Source: Rhizobium jaguaris
GTDB lineage: Bacteria > Pseudomonadota > Alphaproteobacteria > Rhizobiales > Rhizobiaceae
DNA: 64,000 bases
Direction of reading: 5' to 3'
Assembly (NCBI RefSeq): GCF_003627755.1
Contig: NZ_CP032695.1
Span: 806,001 to 870,000, forward strand
In this document: in pieces, positions 57,184-64,000 of the stretch
Numbering within the stretch: the first letter of the stretch is position 1
Layout of the letters: every line of letters starts with the position of its first letter
Made by a program: the position numbers and the translations under genes
Notes under the pieces: generated by a model
What the model saw: only the letters and a program-made list of their open reading frames with translations
Told to the model about the DNA's origin: nothing
Databases searched by the model: none

Positions 57184-58443
57184 ATGCAAAACGACACCCG
57201 CTTCGGCGGGCCTTCGCGTTCGGATTTTCTCGTGTGCCCGCAAAGGATTAGCCAATTGGATTATTTATTCAGATGCGTAGGTGCTTTCGCCGGCACAGTC
57301 AGCATGACCCTGCTAGGCGCGAGTTCCGTCAGCGCGGCTTCAAACGCTTTCATCCATCCGGGCGCTCTGCATACCCTAGTCGATTTCGCACGGATGAAGG
57401 CCAAGATTGCTGAGAATGCTCAGCCCTGGACGAATGGCTGGGACATTCTAATAAAGAATTCACATTCATCGTTGACTTGGACGCCCCGTGCAGTCGAGAC
57501 GCTCTATCGCGGAGCCGATGGAACCCATCCGGAAAACTATTCCGCGCTGTTCAACGACGCAGCCGCCGCTTACGCGCTTGCATTGCGCTGGAAGATTAGC
57601 GGCGACAACGCCTATGCAGATAAAACCGTCGCCATTCTCGACGAGTGGTCCGCCAAATTGACGCGAATTGAGGGAACGTCGGATAAGTTTCTCGCTTCGG
57701 GCCTCTATGGCTATCAGCTTGCCGACGTGGCTGAAATCATGCGCGATTATCAGGGGTGGCCGGCGCAGAACCTCGATCGTTTCAAGACGATGATGCTGAA
57801 GGTTTTTTATCCGATGAACCACGACTTTCTGGTCAGACATAACGGCGCGAAGATAGATCACTACTGGGCCAATTGGGATCTGGCGAACATGGATTCGATG
57901 ATCGCCATCGGCATTCTGACCGACCGCCGCGACATTTACAACGAGGCGGTCGATTATTTCAAACGCGGCAAGGGCAACGGTGCCATCGACCATGTCGTCT
58001 GGAAACTATATCCGGGCGGATTGGGACAGACCCAGGAAAGCGGTCGCGATCAGGGACACAACACGCTCGCCGTCGCCCTGTTGGGCGCGTTTTGCCAGAT
58101 GGCATGGAACCAGCATGACGATCTCTTCGGCTACGAAGACAACCGGGTGCTCAAGGGCGTCGAATACATCGCTAGATATAACCAGGGAGCTAACGTTCCC
58201 TACACGCCTTACAGCAACAGCGATGTCACGCAGAACGTGATTTCAAGCAATGGTCGCGGCGACAAGCGACCGGTTTGGGAATTGTTCTACAACCACTATG
58301 TCGTTCTAAAAGGCCTCGAGGCGCCCTCTCTTACAATGGCGGCCAAAGCAACGCGTCCGGAAGGCGGCGGCGGCAACTACGGCCCTAACAGCGGCGGCTT
58401 TGACCAACTTGGCTATGGAACTCTCACCCACACATTGAAATAG
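57184..58443 (+). CDS. alginate lyase family protein (secreted)
   Basis: Up to 419 residues; other starts are TTG 57256 and ATG 57304. A hydrophobic signal (CVGAFAGTVSMTLLGASSVSA) precedes a mature alpha/alpha-barrel domain of the alginate lyase family: LYRGADGTHPENYSALFNDA, YWANWDLANMDSMIAIGIL, GRDQGHNTLAVALLGAFCQM and KRPVWELFYNHYV. It cleaves uronate polysaccharides in the family, but the substrate here is not certain. It lies directly beside the ISKra4-like element, so its native promoter may have been displaced. Confidence 0.82.
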   Translation: MQNDTRFGGPSRSDFLVCPQRISQLDYLFRCVGAFAGTVSMTLLGASSVSAASNAFIHPGALHTLVDFARMKAKIAENAQPWTNGWDILIKNSHSSLTWTPRAVETLYRGADGTHPENYSALFNDAAAAYALALRWKISGDNAYADKTVAILDEWSAKLTRIEGTSDKFLASGLYGYQLADVAEIMRDYQGWPAQNLDRFKTMMLKVFYPMNHDFLVRHNGAKIDHYWANWDLANMDSMIAIGILTDRRDIYNEAVDYFKRGKGNGAIDHVVWKLYPGGLGQTQESGRDQGHNTLAVALLGAFCQMAWNQHDDLFGYEDNRVLKGVEYIARYNQGANVPYTPYSNSDVTQNVISSNGRGDKRPVWELFYNHYVVLKGLEAPSLTMAAKATRPEGGGGNYGPNSGGFDQLGYGTLTHTLK

Positions 58444-59121
58444 ACTCAGATCGACTACTCGGGATGTAGGAAGGTCGAAGGGAAGGCATGGTGTAATAGG
58501 CGGATCTGCCCATCTGTGTAGCAGGCCCAATTCCGGTCGCACCGCATCGAGCGATGCGACCGGAAGACGATGCGAGCGGCTCACCCGTCACGCAGGGTGA
58601 TTTGCGTTCACTCGTCCGAATCGTCAATAAGAGGACAAAGGTTTTGAGGCAAAAGCAGCCGCGCCGTGCCAGCCGGCGCTACCGGAAAAGATCGGCCTTT
58701 CCGGCTGTCGCTTTTGCTTACCAATTTCAATTGAGCGCCAAGCTGAAAATCCTTGCTGTAATTTTGACTTAACGATTTCAAACCAGGGCAGGAGAGGAGC
58801 CTCTCAAACGCACTGAGGCTCTTGTGAGATTAAGGCAGAAGTGGTCACGCCGGCGCTGGTAGAAGACTAATGATTGCCAGATCGACTGCTCGCGAGGCGA
58901 CGTTGCTTGGCAGAATCTGCCACTTGATTGGCATACCCCGTCACTGCAAACCCTGCAGCCAATCACTACCCTTCGCACCAACGGTGATGATTGATCTATC
59001 TTGGATTGCTTGATTGTCATCAAGGCTTTGTCGAAGAAATTTGGAAGCGGCAGCAGGTTGGTAAGTAGCTGCATACTCATTCAAACCGCATTCCGTTTCC
59101 GCCACATTCGCAGGGGGCGAG
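58444..59121. other. spacer of about 680 bp with two structured segments
   Basis: No gene is supported. It contains a perfect 10-bp hairpin at 58532-58564 and a larger inverted structure at 58649-58717 (GCAAAAGC and GCTTTTGC arms, with an inner CCGGAAA/TTTCCGG stem at 58682-58704). These could be terminators of the lyase gene or a small structured RNA. Confidence 0.45.
58532..58564. terminator. 10-bp hairpin after the alginate lyase gene
   Basis: TCCGGTCGCA (58532-58541) pairs perfectly with TGCGACCGGA (58555-58564). No T-run follows. It lies about 90 bp after the lyase stop. Confidence 0.45.
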
Positions 59122-59694
59122 ATGCAGAGCGATAGCTTGGTTTTCTTTCGGGCTTGGGTCGCGCGACCGTTTCAGATAGCCGCCATCGTGCCGTCGGGAC
59201 GGGCGCTTGCCGAGATTATTACGCGGGAGATCACGCCGCAAACGGGGCATGTCATCGAACTCGGGCCGGGCACCGGCGTGTTCACGACCAAGATGATCGA
59301 TCGCGGCGTAAGGCCCGAAGACATGACTTTGGTTGAATACAGCCAGGAGTTCGCCGGGCGGCTGTTCAGCCGCTTTTCAGGCGCCCGCGTGCTGTCGATG
59401 GATGCTGCGCGTCTGCGGGATCTGGAATTTCCACCAGAGACGTCGGTGGGTGCCGTCGTTAGCGGCCTTCCGCTACTGACCATGCGGGCAAGCAAGGTGA
59501 CGGAGATACTCGAAGGAGCTTTGCGGCACTTGCGGCACGGCGGCGCATTCTACCAGTTCACCTATATGAGCAAGTGTCCTGTCCCCCAGTCAGTTCTTGA
59601 TCATCTCGATCTGACCGCAACGTTGATCGGCCGAACCTTTCTGAATCTCCCACCAGCCGCGGTCTATCGGATCACCGCCGGTCGGCACAGTTAG
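59122..59694 (+). CDS. pmtA: phospholipid N-methyltransferase (PmtA-like)
   Basis: A 190-residue S-adenosylmethionine-dependent methyltransferase of the rhizobial PmtA/rRNA-dimethylase-like group. Motif I is HVIELGPGTGVFTTKMIDRG; the N-terminal FRAWVARPFQIAAIVPSGRA is the membrane-proximal helix typical of PmtA. It converts phosphatidylethanolamine stepwise to phosphatidylcholine in the family. The start ATG 59122 follows GGGGGCGAG. It stands as a single gene. Confidence 0.8.
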   Translation: MQSDSLVFFRAWVARPFQIAAIVPSGRALAEIITREITPQTGHVIELGPGTGVFTTKMIDRGVRPEDMTLVEYSQEFAGRLFSRFSGARVLSMDAARLRDLEFPPETSVGAVVSGLPLLTMRASKVTEILEGALRHLRHGGAFYQFTYMSKCPVPQSVLDHLDLTATLIGRTFLNLPPAAVYRITAGRHS

Positions 59695-59921
59695 CTCGTT
59701 GGCGGGCGTTGCAACTGGATTGACGTGTTCGGTCACTGCTGAAGGCCCTGGAGGCCATTAGTCTTTCTAGCGTCCGCCGACAACACACAGCATCGGACAT
59801 ACCCCAGGCCGGTGCAAATCGGCCTGTAATGTACTCGCGAGAGAGATGGCAAGCCGGAGCGAGGCTTCTCGTCTTTTTGCGCGGATGCACCAACATCGAT
59901 TTATTCAAGAGGTTTTCATCT

Positions 59922-60395
59922 ATGAACGTGTCAAAGGTCTCAAGGCGATCTGCCCTTTTCCTGGCATTGGCAACGATCGGACTGGCCGCTGTGCCGGCGG
60001 CTCAAGCGCAGCAGGCTTCGCCGGCCGACGCCATCGTCGGCACATGGCAGGCCGACGACGGAAGCGTGAAGCTCGATATGTTCAAGGCGGGAACAGAGTT
60101 CCGCGCACGCCTGCTGCATGGCAACGAACTGATGGAGGCGGATAACTCCACCTTCAAGAAGGATGCCAAAAATCCTGATCCGGCCTTGCGCTCTCGCTCA
60201 ATGAAGAATGTCGTCTTCATCTCCGGCCTGCATTGGAATGATGGGAGCTGGACTGACGGCTCTCTTTACGATGGCTCCTCGGGCCGCACCTATAATTGCC
60301 AGATCACCATGCAGGGCACCAAAATGAATCTCCGCGGCTATATCGGCATCTCCGCTCTCGGACAGACACGAGCTTTCCACCGCGTTGGCGCCTAA
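59922..60395 (+). CDS. DUF2147 family exported protein
   Basis: A 157-residue protein with a signal peptide (MNVSKVSRRSALFLALATIG through VPAAQA). The mature part has the DUF2147 pattern: IVGTWQADDGSVKLDMFKAG, FISGLHWNDGSWTDGSLYDG, RTYNCQITMQGTKMNLRGYI. It is a small beta-barrel-like envelope protein of unknown function. ATG 59922 is chosen over the longer frame at 59829 because it starts the signal peptide. Confidence 0.88.
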   Translation: MNVSKVSRRSALFLALATIGLAAVPAAQAQQASPADAIVGTWQADDGSVKLDMFKAGTEFRARLLHGNELMEADNSTFKKDAKNPDPALRSRSMKNVVFISGLHWNDGSWTDGSLYDGSSGRTYNCQITMQGTKMNLRGYIGISALGQTRAFHRVGA

Positions 60396-60481
60396 CTCTG
60401 CGATTGCGGACATGCGCTCAGCCGACAAGTTTCCAACATAAAAAGCACCCGCGCACATGCTGGGAACTCGCCGGTTCGGCG

Positions 60482-60516
60482 TCGGGCGGATGCCGCATGA
60501 GGCGGCATCCGCCCGA
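60482..60516 (+). terminator. perfect 15-bp hairpin after the DUF2147 gene
   Basis: TCGGGCGGATGCCGC (60482-60496), loop ATGAG, GCGGCATCCGCCCGA (60502-60516). It is one of the strongest structures in the window, 87 bp after the stop. The following TTAG is only weakly T-rich. Confidence 0.6.
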
Positions 60517-60731
60517 TTAGTTGAGGATAGCCGACTTGTTTTCCTGGGATGCGACGGAACCGTTGCTGGCTTGTCTCCCGACTACGAAACGGCGCTGCTC
60601 CTTCGAACAGCAATTTTTCTTGGCGCCATCGAGGTCCTCATTGGCGCAATATGCCACAGTGATGGCATGTTCCGTCAATGACCCCATGCTGGCAGGGCCT
60701 TATCTGTAATCTCACAAACAGAGGGGCAAAC

Positions 60732-61562
60732 ATGATCGACAATCGCAAGAAAACAGCACTCGTGACCGGTGCATCCTCCGGCATGGGCAAGGAAATCGCC
60801 AAGCGCCTCATCGCCGACGGCTTCAGGGTTTACGTGGCGGCTCGCAGCGTCGATAAGATGCGTGATCTGGAGAAGATCGGTGCGCGCAGCCTGCAGATGG
60901 ATATTTCCGACGACAATGAGATTCAGGCTGCCGTTAACACAATCCTGACGGAAAGCGGCGGCATCGATGTCCTTGTCAACAATGCAGGTTTTGGACTCTA
61001 CGGGCCGGTCGAGGACATTCCGCTCGACGAGGCGAGATACCAGTTCGCTGTCAACGTGTTCGGCCCGGCCCGCTTGACCCAACTACTCTTGCCGGCGATG
61101 CGCCAGAGGGGATCGGGGACCATCGTCAACATCACGTCGATGGGCGGCAAGATCTATACATTGCTTGGTGCATGGTATCATGCCACCAAGCATGCGCTCG
61201 AGGGCTGGTCGGATAGCCTGCGGCTGGAACTAGCGCCCTTCGGCATCAATGTCGTGATCGTGGAACCGGGCCTGATCGAGACCGGATTCGGCGATGTGGT
61301 CGCCGACGGCCTTGTCAAGCGCTCGGGTGCTGGCGCCTACGCCAAGGCTTCGCAGGCCGTCGCCAAGATCACCAAGGCGACCTATGGCCATGGCCGCGGC
61401 ACGGATCCGAAGGTCATTGCGGATGTCGTCTCCACGGCAGTCAGCGCAAGACGGCCACGCACGCGCTATGTTGCCGGCAAATACGCCAAGCCGATGATCG
61501 CGATTCGCAAGTGGTTTGGCGACCGCATGTTTGATCGCATTATCATGAGCCAAATGCGATAA
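60732..61562 (+). CDS. short-chain dehydrogenase/reductase
   Basis: A 276-residue SDR of the type often seen beside AraC regulators. VTGASSGMGKEIAKRL, ARSVDKM, VNNAGFGLYG, catalytic YHATK in GAWYHATKHALEGWSD, and VEPGLIETGF are intact. The C-terminus (KYAKPMIAIRKWFGDRMFDR) is typical. ATG 60732 lies in GGGGCAAACATG. The AraC gene follows after 30-57 bases. The substrate is unknown. Confidence 0.9.
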   Translation: MIDNRKKTALVTGASSGMGKEIAKRLIADGFRVYVAARSVDKMRDLEKIGARSLQMDISDDNEIQAAVNTILTESGGIDVLVNNAGFGLYGPVEDIPLDEARYQFAVNVFGPARLTQLLLPAMRQRGSGTIVNITSMGGKIYTLLGAWYHATKHALEGWSDSLRLELAPFGINVVIVEPGLIETGFGDVVADGLVKRSGAGAYAKASQAVAKITKATYGHGRGTDPKVIADVVSTAVSARRPRTRYVAGKYAKPMIAIRKWFGDRMFDRIIMSQMR

Positions 61563-61591
61563 AGTTTAGGCAATCAACTCGGCATCCCTTT

Positions 61592-62653
61592 ATGCGCATT
61601 CCGAAAAGGCCAACCCGGATGACGGCAATACCGGCGGATAAATGCAGGGTTCCTCAGGCATTCTGGCGTGCGGTCGAGAGGATCGGTTTACCGCCGTCTG
61701 CGGTCCTACGTCAGGCCCGGCTTCCCGGCACGCTGCATCTGGGCGAGAACGGCATGGTGACGACGGCGCAGTATTTCGCGATATTCCGGGCGCTTGAAGA
61801 GCTGGCGCCGGAGCATGCCCTCGGGCTTCGGCTGGTCCGCGAAGCCGATACCGCCGTCCATCCACCGTCCACTTTGGCGGCTTTTCATGCCAGGGATTAT
61901 CGCGATGGTCTCTACCGTGTCGCGCGCTTCAAGCGTCTCTGCACCCCCGAGCAGTTGAGTTTCAGCGAGGAGAATGGTGAAGTCTCAATCACGAGTAACT
62001 GGATTCACGCGACCGAGACGGAACCGGGCATCGCCACGGATGTCGCCTTTGCGTTCCTGGTTGAACTCGGCCGCCGTGGCACCGGCCAGCCCCTGACTCC
62101 TATCCGGGTCGAGTTCATGCGTGCCGGCCCAAAGAGCGATCTCTATCGGCTCTTCTTCGGATGCCCCATCCGATATAGGGCGCCACGCAACAAGCTTGTC
62201 CTGAAGTCCGCCGATCTTGACCGGCCCTTTCCGGGGCACAACCCCGAGCTCCTGGATATCCTCACGCCTGCGCTTGCCGCTGCCATGGGTGAACTGGAGG
62301 CGCGGAGTTCCGTCGGTGACCAGGTCAAGGTCGTGCTGAAACGAAGTCTGGCAAGCGGGCGGCCGGAGCTGTCGCAGATCGCCCGGGATCTCAATATGAG
62401 CGAACGAACGCTCCAGCGCCGCATCACCGACGAGGGCAAGACGTTCCGCGAGCTTCTGTCGGAAGCGCGCCAGGAACTGGGACGGCAACTCCTCTCCAAT
62501 CCATCCACTGACATCGACGAGGTAGCGTGTCTGCTGGGCTATCAGGATCGTAGTTCCTTCTATCGTGCGTTTCACGACTGGGAGGGGCTGACACCATTGC
62601 AATGGCGTGAATTGAACGGGCGTGACACTCCCGCAGCCCACTCCTTGCATTGA
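61592..62653 (+). CDS. AraC family regulator, OruR/arabinose-binding-domain type
   Basis: About 344-353 residues (ATG at 61592, or 61619, which gives MTAIPADKCRVPQAFW). The N-terminal domain (about 15-200) is the AraC-ligand type found in OruR/ArgR-like regulators. The C-terminal DNA-binding part has LSQIARDLNMSERTLQRRIT and IDEVACLLGYQDRSSFYRAF. It lies between two SDR genes on the same strand and probably controls one or both. Confidence 0.9.
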   Translation: MRIPKRPTRMTAIPADKCRVPQAFWRAVERIGLPPSAVLRQARLPGTLHLGENGMVTTAQYFAIFRALEELAPEHALGLRLVREADTAVHPPSTLAAFHARDYRDGLYRVARFKRLCTPEQLSFSEENGEVSITSNWIHATETEPGIATDVAFAFLVELGRRGTGQPLTPIRVEFMRAGPKSDLYRLFFGCPIRYRAPRNKLVLKSADLDRPFPGHNPELLDILTPALAAAMGELEARSSVGDQVKVVLKRSLASGRPELSQIARDLNMSERTLQRRITDEGKTFRELLSEARQELGRQLLSNPSTDIDEVACLLGYQDRSSFYRAFHDWEGLTPLQWRELNGRDTPAAHSLH

Positions 62654-62842
62654 TGCCGATCGGAGTGGACGCGCTCCATTCCCAGCGCCGAACCGTGAAA
62701 CAATCTCCAGTATCAAACAGACGAAATCCTTGGCGCCTTGCGCAATTCGATTGGCGCCGCCGGCGACTGCGCCGGCACGCCCTCGCTGGTACCAAAAGGT
62801 GCCGGGGCATCCGAAGCAAGCAATCAAGTTAAGGAGATTAGA

Positions 62843-63694
62843 ATGTCTGACAAAGTCTGGTTCATCACCGGCGCCTCACGAGGCTTCGGTCGTATCTGGG
62901 CGGAAGCTGCCCTCAACCGCGGTGACAAGGTCGCAGCGACGGCACGCTCGCTCGAAAGTGTCGCCGATCTCGCCGTTCGGTATGGCAATACGGTTCTGCC
63001 GCTCGCCCTTGATGTCACCGATGCCAATCAAGTTCGTGGCGTCGTGGAACGCGCACATCGCCATTTCGGCAGACTGGATGTCATCCTGAACAACGCCGGC
63101 TACGCGCTGGTCGGTGCAGTCGAGGAAACGGCCGAAGCCGACATCAAGGCGGAATTCGAAACCAACTTCTTCGGCACGCTTCGCGTGATCCAGGCCGCTC
63201 TGCCGCTGCTGCGTAAGCAGGGGAACGGCCATATCATCGGCGTTTCCAGTGTCGCTGGCCTGGTCGCGAGCCCGATCATCGGGTTCTATCACGCCTCCAA
63301 ATGGGCGTTCGAGGCGATGCACGAAAGTCTTGCACAAGAAGTCGCCGGCTTTGGCATCAAGGTGACGATGCTGGAGCCCGGCGCCTATGCGACCGGCTTC
63401 TCCAGCCAAACGTCTCTAAGAGTCTCGGCAGGTCTTGATGCTTACACGGACCTCAGGGCCAGCATCTTCGCGCGTGCGGCCAACATCGCTTTTGGCGATC
63501 CCGAGGCAACGGTGGATGCCGTTCTGAAGATCGTCGACATGGAGGCTCCGCCGCTTAGACTGTTCCTTGGCACCGAAGGGCTTCCGGTCGTACAATCTGC
63601 CTATTCGGCACGTCTCGCAACCTGGGAAGCATGGGAAAGCGTCTCGAACGCAGCTCAGGGTCAGCCTAAGACGCGGGAAATCGCTTCTCCGTGA
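62843..63694 (+). CDS. short-chain dehydrogenase/reductase
   Basis: A 283-residue SDR. ITGASRGFGRIWAEAALNRG, NNAGYALVG and catalytic YHASK in GFYHASKWAFEAMHES are present; it belongs to the YbbO-like group with the C-terminal PPLRLFLGTEG. AAGGAGATTAGA before ATG 62843 decides the start. It is related to, but not a copy of, the SDR at 60732. The AraC gene lies between them. Confidence 0.9.
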   Translation: MSDKVWFITGASRGFGRIWAEAALNRGDKVAATARSLESVADLAVRYGNTVLPLALDVTDANQVRGVVERAHRHFGRLDVILNNAGYALVGAVEETAEADIKAEFETNFFGTLRVIQAALPLLRKQGNGHIIGVSSVAGLVASPIIGFYHASKWAFEAMHESLAQEVAGFGIKVTMLEPGAYATGFSSQTSLRVSAGLDAYTDLRASIFARAANIAFGDPEATVDAVLKIVDMEAPPLRLFLGTEGLPVVQSAYSARLATWEAWESVSNAAQGQPKTREIASP

Positions 63695-63743
63695 ATGCCG
63701 CGGAGTTTTCGGATACCTTCTTTGTCCGCGTCTAAGGCGCAAT

Positions 63744-63776
63744 CCTGGCGGCGACCTGAAATAGGTCGCTGCCGGG
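63744..63776. terminator. hairpin between convergent genes
   Basis: CCTGGCGGCGACCT (63744-63757), loop GAAAT, AGGTCGCTGCCGGG (63763-63776), a 14-bp stem with two wobble pairs. It lies between the stops of the SDR and the convergent gene at the window end and could serve both. Confidence 0.6.
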
Positions 63777-63782
63777 AGGTTC

Positions 63783-64000
63783 TTAAACTTTGCGGGCGGG
63801 CCAGGAATAGAGTGCTGCACCGCCCCGCAGCCCTGGTCCTTCCCGCGATGCTTCGACCTGCCGGTCGCGAAACCAGAATGTCAACGAAACCACTGGCGTT
63901 CCGTCTTTGAGCATTTTGTCGAGGAAGCTGCCGATCTTTTGCATCGGCTTGATCATGAGATAACACGTCACGGCGTCCGCATCACTTATATCCTGGTCGA
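63783..64000 (-). CDS. unidentified protein, C-terminal part (cut by window edge)
   Basis: The minus-strand frame is open from the edge to a TAA at 63783-63785, about 72 codons. The visible end reads YLMIKPMQKIGSFLDKMLKD, SLTFWFRDRQVEASREG and finally ALYSWPARKV. It looks like real protein, and the strong hairpin just outside its stop supports a gene. No family is recognised with confidence; a small SnoaL/NTF2-like domain is one guess. Confidence 0.5.
   Translation of the reverse strand, partial: DQDISDADAVTCYLMIKPMQKIGSFLDKMLKDGTPVVSLTFWFRDRQVEASREGPGLRGGAALYSWPARKV

Overview
The window is GC-rich, densely coding and alphaproteobacterial in character, most likely from a rhizobial-type Rhizobiales genome. 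The reasons are a branched-chain keto-acid dehydrogenase operon, a PmtA-like phospholipid N-methyltransferase, a class III cyclase fused to TPRs, DUF2147 and DUF6499 proteins, and IS6, IS3 and ISKra4 elements. This placement is inferred from protein families, not from a marker gene. No rRNA, complete tRNA or CRISPR array was seen. Two insertion sequences, several gene remnants and an exact 1,359-bp duplication suggest an accessory region such as a plasmid or island.

Layout. 1-16 kb is a patchwork of LysR regulators with redox or efflux genes: an MFS pump, DUF3095, three thioredoxin-like peroxiredoxins, Dps, an AraC regulator, a molybdopterin oxidoreductase with its flavin reductase, and OsmC. 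16-24.5 kb holds a nitroreductase/AhpD-like pair present twice as an exact direct repeat, around an SDR, a glutathione transferase, an acetyltransferase and a frameshifted AraC gene. A quinone oxidoreductase interrupted by one stop codon follows. 24.5-34.3 kb has a GMC oxidoreductase, an SDR, a second MFS pump, an orphan OsmF-like binding protein, a broken antibiotic-biosynthesis-monooxygenase-like gene, a cupin and DUF3788. 34.4-36.1 kb holds a DUF1778/GNAT toxin-antitoxin pair and an IS6-family element. 36.4-45.3 kb is a coherent redox cluster with two paralogous LysR genes, each sharing its promoter region with a divergent operon, and several exported redox proteins. 45.8-52.9 kb has a DUF4143 ATPase, VapBC and the operon acyl-CoA dehydrogenase - E1alpha - E1beta - E2. 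53-58.4 kb has a cyclase/TPR protein, an ISKra4-like element next to a DUF6499 fragment, and an alginate-lyase-like enzyme. 59-64 kb has PmtA, DUF2147, two SDRs around an AraC regulator, and the end of an unidentified gene.

Most notable observation. A conserved module of about 43 bp occurs five times. It is a T-N11-A box (ATAACGnnCnnCTAT) followed by a fixed block ending in TTTCCC. Every copy points at a start codon 102-137 nt away: dps, the GMC oxidoreductase, the broken monooxygenase gene, a cupin, and a small ORF with a strong Shine-Dalgarno sequence. This looks like a dispersed LysR-type regulon for redox or electrophile stress whose regulator is not adjacent to its targets.

The gene content as a whole (quinone, nitro and aldehyde reductases, peroxiredoxins, GST, OsmC, Dps, efflux pumps) points to detoxification of reactive electrophiles and oxidants. 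Many members are frameshifted, truncated or duplicated, so the region appears to be in flux.
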